Shown here: in pieces, positions 1 through 8,072 of the stretch
How the letters are laid out: every line of letters starts with the position of its first letter
Numbering within the stretch: position 1 is the first letter of the stretch
Assembly (NCBI RefSeq): GCF_004346035.1
Contig: NZ_SLZN01000005.1
Span: 62,001 to 126,000, forward strand
Source: Acidomonas methanolica
GTDB lineage: Bacteria > Pseudomonadota > Alphaproteobacteria > Acetobacterales > Acetobacteraceae
DNA: 64,000 bases
Reading direction: 5' to 3'
Notes under the pieces: generated by a model
What the model was told of the DNA's origin: nothing
What the model saw: the letters and a program-made list of their open reading frames with translations, nothing else
Database searches by the model: none
Program-made: the position numbers and the translations under genes

Positions 1-1
1 C

Positions 2-1129
2 GGCGTGCAGGACGGCGACCTGCTCATCGTGGACGGCACGACGGGCATCGTCACCGTGCATCCCGACGAGACCGCCCTGGCCGAGGCGCAGGAGGCGATG
101 GCCGCCGAGGCGCGCGCCCGGCGCGACATCGGACGCCTCCGCCGCCTGCCCGCGAAGCTGGTGGACGGCGAGACGGTGACGCTGCTCGCCAATATGGAAC
201 TCCCCGCCGAACTCCCGCAGATCCGGCAGAACGGCGCGCAGGGCATCGGGCTGCTGCGCTCCGAATTCCTCTTCGAGGAGGCAGGCGCGCTGCCGGATGA
301 GGAGGCGCAATACACTGTCTACGCCTCGATCGTCGCCGGGATGGACGATCAGCCCGTCACCATCCGCGTGCTGGACTGGGGCAGCGACAAGGGCGTCGAG
401 CGCCTGCGCGACCTCGGCTACGACCTGCCGGAAGGCGGCGGCGGCGCGCTCGGCCTGCGCGGCCTGAGACTGCTCCTCGCCCATCCGCAGATTCTGGAGA
501 CCCAGTTCGCCGCCATCCTGCGCGCCTCGCTCGAAGGCAACGTGTCCGTCATGCTGCCGATGGTCACGTCCGTCACCGAGATCCAGAACTGCCGGGACAT
601 CTACGAGCGCGTCGCGCGCAGATTGCGGCGCAGAGGCATCAAGCTGCCCGCCGCCCTGCCGCCGCTGGGCATCATGGTGGAAACCCCCGCCGCCGCCGCG
701 ACCGCGGACATGCTGGTGCGGCACGCCGACTTCCTCTCCATCGGCACCAACGATCTGACGATGTACACCCTCGCGGTGGATCGCGGCACGAGCTTCCAGT
801 CGGAACTCTATTCGGCGCTCCATCCCGGCGTGCTGCGCCTGATCGCCACCACAGTGACGGCCGCCCTCCGCGCCCGCCGCCCCATCAGCATCTGCGGGGA
901 ATTCGCCGCCGATCCGCGCGCCGCCGCCCTCCTGATCGGCCTCGGCGTGCGGACGCTCTCCATGACGCCCAGCGCGATCCCGGTCGTCAAGCGCGCCATA
1001 CGCGGCCTCTCTTTCGAAGACTGCGACGCCCTCCAGCATCAGGCCCTGCTGATGTCGGACCCGCTGGCGCTCCGCGCACTGCTGGAGACGGCCGCGCCAT
1101 CCGGCGGCACCGCGACGCGAAGCGGCTGA
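2..1129 (+). CDS. ptsI: PTS enzyme I (PEP-protein phosphotransferase), 5'-truncated by window edge
   Basis: Enzyme I autophosphorylates from phosphoenolpyruvate and passes the phosphate to HPr in the cytoplasm. The reading frame is open from the window edge, so the swivelling His domain lies upstream; only the C-terminal PEP-binding barrel is visible. Family motifs seen in order are GIMVETPAAA, SIGTNDLTMYTLAVDR and SICGEFAADP; the last carries the catalytic Cys. Many alphaproteobacteria have an incomplete, regulatory PTS, but nothing here shows which type this is. Because the N-terminus is missing, the nitrogen-type paralogue PtsP (with a GAF domain) cannot be excluded. The last 91 bp overlap the convergent lipid kinase gene. 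Confidence 0.9.
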   Translation, partial: GVQDGDLLIVDGTTGIVTVHPDETALAEAQEAMAAEARARRDIGRLRRLPAKLVDGETVTLLANMELPAELPQIRQNGAQGIGLLRSEFLFEEAGALPDEEAQYTVYASIVAGMDDQPVTIRVLDWGSDKGVERLRDLGYDLPEGGGGALGLRGLRLLLAHPQILETQFAAILRASLEGNVSVMLPMVTSVTEIQNCRDIYERVARRLRRRGIKLPAALPPLGIMVETPAAAATADMLVRHADFLSIGTNDLTMYTLAVDRGTSFQSELYSALHPGVLRLIATTVTAALRARRPISICGEFAADPRAAALLIGLGVRTLSMTPSAIPVVKRAIRGLSFEDCDALQHQALLMSDPLALRALLETAAPSGGTATRSG

Positions 1130-1980
1130 CGGACCGCCGAGACCGACAGCGGCGTCCGGCCCGACGCCTCGCCGTCATGCTGGACCGGCACCGGCGCCGC
1201 CGCGCGTACCTCCACTTCCTGCGCGGCCAGACGCCGCACCACCCCTCCCCGCGCCGGCTCGCCCAGCGCGAGCCCCAGACTGACCGCGGCAACGCCTCCC
1301 GGCCCGGCCCGATCGAGCAGGGAAACGGAAAACCCTTTCTGAAACGGCGTCGCCTCCGGCGCCATGACGAAGCGCCCGCCATAATACCGCCCGTTGGAAA
1401 TCACCACGGCGAAGGCGCGCTCCTCCCGGCCGTCCAGCGTCACCAGAAGCGGCGGAAAATCATATCGCCGCAATTCGGCAATCGTCTGAAGCACATAGGC
1501 GCCCTTCCCAAGCCATCGTTTCACCGGCAGGGACAGGCCATGCACCACCTGCGCGTCAAACCCGACGCCCACCATCTGCAAGAAGAGCCGCGTCTCCCCT
1601 CCGACCGTCAGCCGGCCCGGCCAGATCGTCGCATGACACCCGGCGGCGAGATCGCGCGCATTCTGCTCCGGCACGAAGGACAGGCCGAGTTCATGCGCCA
1701 GCACGTTCGCCGTGCCGAGCGGCAGGATTCCCATCGTGACCGGCAACCCCGCGAGCCCGTCCGCCACCTCGGCGATCGTGCCGTCCCCGCCCGCCGCGAC
1801 GATATGGGTGAACGTCGCGGCCTCGCCCGCATCCTGCGCCATGAGGCGGCCATGACCCGCATGGGCCGTCGCGGCGACCGAAACCGGGACCGCCTGCTCC
1901 TGCAAACCACGCACGAAGCGCCGCAATCTGTGCAGGCGGCGCCGTCCGGCCGTCGGGTTGAAGATGACCAGAACACGCAT
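1039..1980 (-). CDS. Diacylglycerol kinase-type lipid kinase (YegS/LCB5 family)
   Basis: Predicted soluble ATP-dependent lipid kinase of 313 aa. The DAGK catalytic domain is shown by an N-terminal beta strand with NPTAGRR, the nucleotide motif GGDGT at about residues 64-68, and PLGTANVLA about 20 residues later. I chose the ATG at 1980 because GTGAGG lies about 12 nt upstream and the domain starts immediately with MRVLVIFNP; in-frame TTG (2031) and ATG (2013) codons upstream would add a basic, non-conserved leader. The C-terminal tail overlaps the 3' end of the convergent enzyme I gene by 91 bp. Substrate (diacylglycerol, sphingoid base or phosphatidylglycerol) cannot be read from sequence. 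Confidence 0.85.
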   Translation of the reverse strand: MRVLVIFNPTAGRRRLHRLRRFVRGLQEQAVPVSVAATAHAGHGRLMAQDAGEAATFTHIVAAGGDGTIAEVADGLAGLPVTMGILPLGTANVLAHELGLSFVPEQNARDLAAGCHATIWPGRLTVGGETRLFLQMVGVGFDAQVVHGLSLPVKRWLGKGAYVLQTIAELRRYDFPPLLVTLDGREERAFAVVISNGRYYGGRFVMAPEATPFQKGFSVSLLDRAGPGGVAAVSLGLALGEPARGGVVRRLAAQEVEVRAAAPVPVQHDGEASGRTPLSVSAVRQPLRVAVPPDGAAVSSSARSASGSDISRA

Positions 1981-2122
1981 GGGCCGACGCACCTCACGCT
2001 CCGCTTTCCGCATCGCCGCGATATGCGGCAAAACGGAAAGGGATGCGAGGGGAATTATATATCTTTTCGATGAAAGATCATGCAGGGGCCCAGCCGGAAG
2101 CGGCGGGGCCCCCCGCCCGCCG

Positions 2123-2545
2123 TCAGAGCAGGCTCTGGGCGCGGCTCAGCACCATGGAACACAGCTTCTGCTTCAGCGGCGCGGCAAGACTGGAGAGGGA
2201 GAAACTGTTGCTTCCCCCGGTCTGGAGCTGCCCCTGCTGCCCCGCCGCATAGTCGCCGGAGGACGTCACCCCCTCCTTCGTGGTCAGGGACTCCAGAACG
2301 GAACTCGTATTCCCGCCGTTCAGCACGTTGTTCTGCACGCAATAGCTCAACACCCCGGCGATATTGCCGGTGCTGGAGGAGGCCAGACTCGGCAGCATGG
2401 AGCCCGCAATGCCCCCCATGCCGCCGCCTCCGCCCAGCCCCCCCAGACCCGGCACGCTCCCCATACCGGGAATGGACTGCGCGACGGCCGGGACGGCAAG
2501 AAGCGCAAATCCGGCCAGCGCGCCGGACATGAAGTGTTTCCGCAT
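2123..2545 (-). CDS. DUF2501 (YjjA-like) secreted small protein
   Basis: About 140 aa with a clear Sec signal peptide (basic MRKHF start, hydrophobic core, AVAQS cleavage region), then a Gly/Met-rich low-complexity stretch and a conserved C-terminal half with two cysteines (SYCVQNN and KQKLCSM) that could form a periplasmic disulfide. This layout matches the DUF2501 family, whose E. coli member is YjjA; function unknown. I chose the ATG at 2545 because GGAAGG sits 8 nt upstream; an in-frame ATG five codons earlier would place that ribosome site inside the gene. Family assignment is by recalled pattern. Confidence 0.75.
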   Translation of the reverse strand: MRKHFMSGALAGFALLAVPAVAQSIPGMGSVPGLGGLGGGGGMGGIAGSMLPSLASSSTGNIAGVLSYCVQNNVLNGGNTSSVLESLTTKEGVTSSGDYAAGQQGQLQTGGSNSFSLSSLAAPLKQKLCSMVLSRAQSLL

Positions 2546-2601
2546 GAGTTTTCCTTCCATCTTCCGGACCGTTTCCTGTTCGGCCCATTCAGCCGGAGCC
2601 T

Positions 2602-3204
2602 TCAGATCAGCCCCTCTTCCGCCATCGCCGCCCGGGCGGCGGGACGGGACAGCACGCGATCGCGCAACCCCACGGCCTTCGGCCAGGGCGAAAAATCGAG
2701 CCCCAGCGGCTTCTCCCAGCCCAGGACCACCGCGAGCAGCACATCCGCCTGCGAAAAACCGCTCTCAAGCAGGAATTCGCGCCCACCGATCGAGGCCTCG
2801 ACCTGCCCCATCCGGCGCCCGGCCGCCGATTTGAGCCGCGCCCGGGCGGCATCCGGCAGATCCGGCGCGAAGAGCGGGCCGAGCGCTGCATGCACATCCT
2901 CGCAGAACCCCAGCGCCTCCAGCAGCCGCGCACGTCCGATCCCCGGCGCCGGAGTGAAGGCCGCAACGCCCGAATGCTCACCCAGCCACGGCAGGACGGC
3001 GACATTCTGCGTCAGCACCCCGCCGCCCGGCAACCCGATCGCCGGCACGGCGCCGCGCGGATTGATCGCGAGATAGTCCCTGCCGTCGCCATACGTCTTT
3101 TTCCTGAGATCGACCTTTTCGTACTGGCAGTTCATCTCCGCTTCCCGGATGACGATGTGCGACGCCAGAGAACACGCGCCCGGTGCGTAATAGAGTGTCA
3201 ACAT
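2602..3204 (-). CDS. Glutathione S-transferase family protein
   Basis: Cytosolic GST-fold protein of 200 aa. The N-terminal thioredoxin-like domain shows YYAPGACSLASH, the usual beta/gamma-class active-site region, and the cis-proline segment NPRGAVPA; the alpha-helical C-terminal domain follows from about residue 85. Such enzymes conjugate glutathione to electrophiles or reduce peroxides; the substrate cannot be told. It is a single-gene unit, with a dispersed repeat 110 bp upstream of its start. Confidence 0.88.
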   Translation of the reverse strand: MLTLYYAPGACSLASHIVIREAEMNCQYEKVDLRKKTYGDGRDYLAINPRGAVPAIGLPGGGVLTQNVAVLPWLGEHSGVAAFTPAPGIGRARLLEALGFCEDVHAALGPLFAPDLPDAARARLKSAAGRRMGQVEASIGGREFLLESGFSQADVLLAVVLGWEKPLGLDFSPWPKAVGLRDRVLSRPAARAAMAEEGLI

Positions 3205-3313
3205 GCCAGAACCCCGCAGGACTTGCCCTTACACTGCCACGAAACGCCCCGCAGGCCAATGCGGCATTTGCCGCCCTCACGGGTCGTGCGTATCAGTGGC
3301 GGGAAGCGCCGTT

Positions 3314-3429
3314 GTTCTTTTTTGAAAAAAGAACCAAAAAACTTTTTCGACCTTGCCTGGGAGTCCCCAGTGACGCTCCGAAGCCAAAGAATCAAAAGTC
3401 TTTTTGCTTCTTTTTCTTCAGAAAAAGAA
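3314..3429 (+). repeat. Dispersed ~116-bp palindromic repeat, copy 1
   Basis: AT-rich block in otherwise GC-rich DNA. Its left end is a hairpin with arms GTTCTTTTTT and AAAAAAGAAC around a single G. Its right end is a hairpin with arms TTCTTTTTC and GAAAAAGAA around TTCA (3408-3429). The two ends are also inverted copies of each other, so the unit is an inverted repeat of hairpins around a GC-rich centre. A second copy in the same orientation lies at 54457-54571. It sits between the nitronate monooxygenase stop and the glutathione transferase start. It contains no transposase. Confidence 0.85.
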
Positions 3430-3455
3430 TAAACACCCACAAATAACGAACCGCG

Positions 3456-4397
3456 TTATTTGACTTGCAGGGCCGCCAGTGCCGCCTCGTATTCCGCCTT
3501 CAGGCGCGCGACCAGAGCCGCCGCCGGGACGATATCCTTCACGGCGCCGATTCCCTGCCCTGCGCCCCAGATGTCACGCCAGGCCTTGGTTTTCCCGTCC
3601 GCCAGGGTGGCGAAATCCATCTTCGACGGATCGGCATGCGCCAGCGCCGCCGGATCGAGACCGGCGGCGACGATGCTCGGCGCGAGATAGTTGCCGAGCA
3701 CGCCCGTGAAGAAACTCGAATACACGATGTCGCCCGCACCACTCTCGACGACCATCCGCTTGTAGCGCGGATCGGCATCCGCCTCGTCCGTGGCGATGAA
3801 CGCCGAGCCGATATAGGCGAGATCCGCCCCGAGCGCGCGGGCCGCCGCGATGGACCGGCCATTGGCGATGGCGCCCGACAAGGCGAGCGGACCGTCGAAC
3901 CAGTCGCGAATCTCCTGAACCAGCGCGAAGGGCGATTGCGTTCCCGCATGACCGCCCGCGCCGGCGGCAACCGCGATCAGCCCGTCGGCACCGCGCTCCA
4001 CCGCCTTGCGCGCGAATCTGTCGTCGATGACGTCATGGAACACGATGCCGCCATAGGCGTGAACCGCCTCGTTCACATCGGCCCGCGCGCCGAGCGAGGT
4101 GATGACGACCGGCACGCGATACTTCACCACCAGCGCAAGATCCTGTTCGAGCCGCGTGTTGCTCTTGTGGACGATCAGATTGACCGCGAACGGCGCATCC
4201 CCGGGCGCAAGGGCGGAGGTGATCCGCTCCAGCCACGTCTCGAGCAGTTCGATCGGCCGCGCGTTGAGGGCCGGAAAGGACCCGACGATCCCGGCCCGGC
4301 AACAGGCCAGGACCAGATCCGGATTGGAGATCAGGAACATCGGCGCCGCCATGACGGGCACGGACAATCTTCCCTCGAACAGCTTCGGCAACGCCAT
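3456..4397 (-). CDS. Nitronate monooxygenase family flavoprotein
   Basis: FMN-dependent TIM-barrel enzyme of 313 aa in the nitronate monooxygenase/2-nitropropane dioxygenase family, which oxidises alkyl nitronates; many members act on other substrates. Visible signatures are the N-terminal PVMAAPMFLISNPDLV, the central VAAGAGGHAGTQSP (phosphate/FMN-binding glycine loop with the usual His) and GGIVFHDVIDD before it. Start ATG 4397 has AAAGGAAAA just upstream and follows the thiolase stop by 20 bp, so the two form an operon. Pairing with a thiolase and a TetR regulator suggests a role in acyl-CoA or nitro-acid metabolism rather than detoxification alone. Confidence 0.85.
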   Translation of the reverse strand: MALPKLFEGRLSVPVMAAPMFLISNPDLVLACCRAGIVGSFPALNARPIELLETWLERITSALAPGDAPFAVNLIVHKSNTRLEQDLALVVKYRVPVVITSLGARADVNEAVHAYGGIVFHDVIDDRFARKAVERGADGLIAVAAGAGGHAGTQSPFALVQEIRDWFDGPLALSGAIANGRSIAAARALGADLAYIGSAFIATDEADADPRYKRMVVESGAGDIVYSSFFTGVLGNYLAPSIVAAGLDPAALAHADPSKMDFATLADGKTKAWRDIWGAGQGIGAVKDIVPAAALVARLKAEYEAALAALQVK

Positions 4398-4417
4398 GGC
4401 CGCTTTTCCTTTATGAT

Positions 4418-5632
4418 TCAGAGTTCGACGGCGACCGCGATGGCCTCGCCACCCCCGATACAGGCCGAGGCGACCCCACGCCTTCCGCCCCGCGACGCCA
4501 GGGCATGGATCAGCGTCGTGACGAGACGCGCGCCCGTGGCGCCGATCGGATGGCCGAGGGCGCACGCGCCGCCATTGACGTTCAGGCGATCCGGGGGAAT
4601 GCCGAGTTCGCGCCGGGCGATCATCGCCGTCACGGCGAACGCCTCGTTGACCTCGAAGAGATCGACATCGCCGACGCTCCAGCCGACCCGGTCGAGCAGT
4701 GTCTTCATCGCGGGCACGGGCGCGATGGTGAAATCGCGCGGTTCCATGCCATGCGTCGCCCAGCCGACGAGACGGGCGCGAACCGGCAGGCCGAGTTCCT
4801 CCGCCATGCGCCTGCGGGTGAGAACCAGCGCGGACGCGCCATCCGCGATCCCCGAAGAACTCGCGGCCGTGATCGTCCCGTCCTTGCCGAACGCAGGTTT
4901 GAGCGTCGGAATTTTCGCGGGATTCGCTTGCGACGGGTTCTCGTCCTGCATGACGACCGTCTCCCCCGCCGCCTTGCCCCGGGCCCGCGAACGCACCGTA
5001 ACGGGCTCGATCTCCGCCGCGAAAGCGCCGCTCTCCGCCGCATTCCGCGCGCGTTCGAGGCTCAGGGCGGCGAACGCATCCTGCTCTTCGCGCCCGATCC
5101 CATACTGCCGGGCCGTCGCCTCGGCGAAATGACCCATGAGCGTCCCCGTCTCATAGGCGTCCTCCAGACCGTCGCGAAACATGTGATCGAGGACCTGCCC
5201 ATGGCCGAGTCGCTGCCCCGCACGCATCGCGGGCAGCAGATACGGCGCATTGCTCATCGATTCGCAGCCGCCGGCGACCACGATTTTCGCCGATCCGGCG
5301 AGGAGGGCGTCGGACGCGAAGGCCATGGCCATCATGCCCGATCCACAAATCTTGTTGATCGTCACCGTCGCGGCCCGAAAGGGAATCCCCGCGCCATGCG
5401 CCGCCTGGCGGGCCGGATTCTGGCCCAGATTGGCCCCGAGCACGCATCCCATGAAGACGGATTCCACGGCGGCGGGATCAAGCCCCGCCCGCGCCAGCGC
5501 GCCGCGAATGGCCGCCGAGCCGAGTTCCGTCGCGGGCAGATCGGCGAAAACGCCGCGAAACCAGCCGATCGGCGTCCTCGCCGCGCTGGCGATGATGACC
5601 GGATCGTCGATGACCGGATTTCTGGGGCTCAT
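4418..5632 (-). CDS. Acetyl-CoA C-acyltransferase (thiolase II type)
   Basis: Thiolase of 404 aa joining or cleaving beta-ketoacyl-CoA. The acylated Cys lies in NKICGSGM (about residue 96), the His motif is GGACALGHPIGATGAR, and the C-terminal Cys motif is CIGGGEA; all three are intact. ATG 5632 is preceded by GGAAG at 8 nt; an in-frame TTG five codons upstream is less likely. It is the first gene of a two-gene operon with the nitronate monooxygenase. The TAACATATGTTA palindrome lies 56 bp upstream and a TetR gene is divergent. It is distinct from the FadA at 44.8 kb, so it may serve acetoacetyl-CoA or a special acyl chain. Confidence 0.88.
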   Translation of the reverse strand: MSPRNPVIDDPVIIASAARTPIGWFRGVFADLPATELGSAAIRGALARAGLDPAAVESVFMGCVLGANLGQNPARQAAHGAGIPFRAATVTINKICGSGMMAMAFASDALLAGSAKIVVAGGCESMSNAPYLLPAMRAGQRLGHGQVLDHMFRDGLEDAYETGTLMGHFAEATARQYGIGREEQDAFAALSLERARNAAESGAFAAEIEPVTVRSRARGKAAGETVVMQDENPSQANPAKIPTLKPAFGKDGTITAASSSGIADGASALVLTRRRMAEELGLPVRARLVGWATHGMEPRDFTIAPVPAMKTLLDRVGWSVGDVDLFEVNEAFAVTAMIARRELGIPPDRLNVNGGACALGHPIGATGARLVTTLIHALASRGGRRGVASACIGGGEAIAVAVEL

Positions 5633-5687
5633 GAGATTGTCTTCCAAAACCGCGGGGGCTTGCCGTTCACCGGCGCGGCGCCCAATC

Positions 5688-5699
5688 TAACATATGTTA
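5688..5699. promoter_or_regulatory. Perfect 12-bp palindrome, candidate TetR operator
   Basis: TAACATATGTTA is a perfect palindrome in the spacer between the thiolase operon (ATG 56 bp away) and the TetR gene. The flank adds a further half site (ATGTT). Position and symmetry fit a TetR-type operator controlling the thiolase operon and possibly the regulator itself; binding is inferred. Confidence 0.55.
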
Positions 5700-5932
5700 T
5701 GTTGGACGCTAGGCACTCCCTTCCCCTTTGTCGAGATCACATGCCCGCGTCTGGAAATCACGGTTGATTGAAGAATCAGCCCAAAAATCTTGCAAACACT
5801 TCAAAAAATGAAAAAATTCTTTTCATTTCCCTCCCCTCATATGGGCTTTGCCGCTTTCCGGCTCTAGACTGGAATCGAACGCTCGTATGAAGCATCGTGT
5901 CGACACCTTTCTGCCCGGAACACCCCAACATC

Positions 5933-6667
5933 ATGCCGCGCCCGCCCGCCTCCCGCACCTCGCCCGCACGCTCCGAACCCCGGAGCGCATCGGAGAACAC
6001 CACCCAGGCGGCCCGCCGTCAGGAAATCCTCGAGGTCGCCGCCCAGCTTTTCGCCACGCGCGGCTACAAGGCGACCTCCATCCGCCAGATCGCCGAGGAA
6101 CTGGGCATGATGGCGGGCTCGCTTTATTACCATATCCGCTCGAAAGAGACGCTCTTCGTGGAAATCCACAACCGCGCGCTGGACGCGGCGGCGAGCCGGA
6201 TCTTCTCCGCCCTGGCGCCGCACACCTCGCCCTGGGCGCGCCTCGAGGCAGCCTGCCGGGAGCTGCTGGACATCCAGCTCAGCCCGAGTTCGCTCACGCT
6301 GCCGCTGATGAACACCATCCGCTCGGTACCCCCGGAGGTGCGCAACGCCCTCATCAAGAAGCGCGACGAGTTCGAAGCGATCTTCCGCAATATCGTCGAG
6401 GATCTGCCGCTGCCGCCGACGATCGACCGGGACGTTTACCGCATCATCCTCCTGCGCGTCCTGAATACGGCCAATGACTGGTACCACCCGGGCCGTCTGT
6501 CCCGCGAAGAGATCGCCCGGCAGATCTTCGACATCTTCCGGCATACCCAGTCCGAGACCGACGCGACCAGCCCCCCGGGCAAGTCGTCGGACGACGCCCC
6601 CGGTGCCTCCCGCAGCCGCGGCCGGCCAGCCTCCCCCCGCAAAAGCCGCGCCGCGGTCATGAACTGA
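5933..6667 (+). CDS. TetR/AcrR family transcriptional regulator
   Basis: DNA-binding repressor-type protein of 244 aa. The helix-turn-helix lies at about residues 28-75, with ILEVAAQLFATRGY, TSIRQIAEELGMMAGSLYYHI and SKETLF, a textbook TetR N-terminus. The ligand domain follows, and the last 40 residues are Ser/Pro/Arg-rich and probably disordered. ATG 5933 is preferred; a GTG at 5897 in frame is possible, and neither has a strong ribosome site. Divergent from the thiolase-monooxygenase operon, which it probably represses through the palindrome in between. The ligand is likely an acyl-CoA or related acid, by context only. Confidence 0.88.
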   Translation: MPRPPASRTSPARSEPRSASENTTQAARRQEILEVAAQLFATRGYKATSIRQIAEELGMMAGSLYYHIRSKETLFVEIHNRALDAAASRIFSALAPHTSPWARLEAACRELLDIQLSPSSLTLPLMNTIRSVPPEVRNALIKKRDEFEAIFRNIVEDLPLPPTIDRDVYRIILLRVLNTANDWYHPGRLSREEIARQIFDIFRHTQSETDATSPPGKSSDDAPGASRSRGRPASPRKSRAAVMN

Positions 6668-6756
6668 AGGATCTGGAGTGATTGTCCTTGTGGGACAGTT
6701 TGGCTGACTTGTCCTGCCACTCTTTGGGAATACGCCCTGCACGCAAATCCGCTTTC

Positions 6757-6996
6757 TCACAGCCAGACCGTTTTGGCATCCGGCATGCGGTCCGACAGCC
6801 CTAATCCCAGAAAACGCATGAAGGATAGGCGGTCGTTGATCAGATAGTCCCTCCGCTCGTCGGAGAGATTGTTCAGCGTCTGGATCACCAGGACCTTGAA
6901 CATCAGCACCGGATCAAACGGCGGACGCCCGCCTTTGCTCCCATCCGAATACGCCAGTGCCTTGTCCAGATCAGGGCGGAACACTTCACAATCCAC
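6757..6996 (-). pseudogene. IS5-family transposase remnant (N-terminal part)
   Basis: About 79 codons matching the N-terminal region of IS5-type transposases: VFRPDLDKALAYSDG, GGRPPFDPVLMFKVLV, IQTLNNLSDER, DRLSFMRFLGL and DAKTVWL. Similarity stops at a TGA right after KTVWL, where an intact element would go on to the DDE catalytic core, and an in-frame stop lies just upstream of the start. No terminal inverted repeats were found. It is an inactive scar at the edge between the TetR region and the catabolic island. The flanks 6668-6756 and 6997-7137 hold nothing else I can recognise. Confidence 0.8.
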
Positions 6997-7137
6997 AGTC
7001 CGGGAAAAGGCTTAAAGCTGATCACCAAGACCGCTCAATCCAACCTTTAGGCCGCGATCGGGGCCAGATGCCGGCCGGCAAGCCAGCGGCGGCGGCGGAC
7101 GTGATCGCGGCGTCGCCGATACCTGTGGATGATAAAA

Positions 7138-8064
7138 TCAGTAGCCGATCGTCCGATCGACCAGACCGATCAGCGGTTCTCCCGTGCGATATCGTTTCAC
7201 GTTTTCCACGATCGACCTGCCGCCGGTATCCGCCTGCGTAATGCTGGCCGTGTGGGGTGTGATCAGGACGTCCGGGCGGCTCCACAGCGCATGACCAGCC
7301 GGAAGCGGTTCGGGATCGGTGACGTCCACGATGGCGCCGCCGAGCATACCCTCGTCCAGGGCCGCCATCAGGTCGTCCAGCACCAGTTGCCGGCCGCGTC
7401 CGCAGTGAACCAGGGCCGCCCCGCGCGGAAGGCGCGCGAAAAGTGGCCGCGCGAGCAACCCCGCCGTCTCGGCCGTCAGCGGCAGGAGGCAGACCAGAAT
7501 GTCCGTTCCCGCCAGGAACGCATCGCGTTCGTCGGGCCCCGCGAAGGTCCGGACCCCAGCGATGTCCCGCCGGCTCCGGGCCCAGCCCTGACAACCATAG
7601 CCCAGCGCCCGGATGGCCTGAAGCACGGGCAGGCCGAGTTGCCCGAGCCCCATCACGCCCACCGTCAGCGTCGATGCCGGTCGGTAGGCATGCGCCTGCC
7701 ACACCTGTTCGCGCTGCTGCGCCACGTAGCGCAGCATGCCGCGATGCAGGGCGAGAACCGAGAACCGCACATAATCCACCATGCCGTCGGTCAGGCCGGA
7801 CTCGATCATGCGCACGACCTGCACATGGTCCGGGACTCCGGACAGGTCGAGCTGATCCACGCCCGCGCCCACCGAGAACAGCACCTTCAGGTTAGGAAAA
7901 ATCCGTCCGAGATCCGGGGGCGGCACCCAGGCGGCCAGGAATTCGACCGCCTCGGGATCGGCGATGTCGGGCCAGATCTCGATTTTTTCGTCCGGCAGGT
8001 GCGCGGCGAACAGCGCGGACCAGATCTCGGCGCGTTCCGCCGTGGATTTGATGACGAAGGACAT
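7138..8064 (-). CDS. GhrA-like D-2-hydroxyacid dehydrogenase
   Basis: NAD(P)-dependent 2-hydroxyacid dehydrogenase of 308 aa, closest in pattern to glyoxylate/hydroxypyruvate reductase A. The Rossmann motif is VGVMGLGQLGLPV, and the catalytic triad appears as Arg in HCGRGRQL, Glu in DPEPLP and His in TPHTAS. It is the last gene of the minus arm of the island, 8 bp after the GNAT gene, so it is probably co-transcribed and reduces or oxidises a 2-oxo/2-hydroxy acid released from the island's substrate. Confidence 0.87.
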   Translation of the reverse strand: MSFVIKSTAERAEIWSALFAAHLPDEKIEIWPDIADPEAVEFLAAWVPPPDLGRIFPNLKVLFSVGAGVDQLDLSGVPDHVQVVRMIESGLTDGMVDYVRFSVLALHRGMLRYVAQQREQVWQAHAYRPASTLTVGVMGLGQLGLPVLQAIRALGYGCQGWARSRRDIAGVRTFAGPDERDAFLAGTDILVCLLPLTAETAGLLARPLFARLPRGAALVHCGRGRQLVLDDLMAALDEGMLGGAIVDVTDPEPLPAGHALWSRPDVLITPHTASITQADTGGRSIVENVKRYRTGEPLIGLVDRTIGY

Positions 8065-8072
8065 GGCGGTTC

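Noticed and set aside
3198-3440. Small minus-strand frame across repeat copy 1
   Set aside because: It lies almost wholly in the repeat and overlaps the start of the glutathione transferase gene; no independent evidence for a protein.
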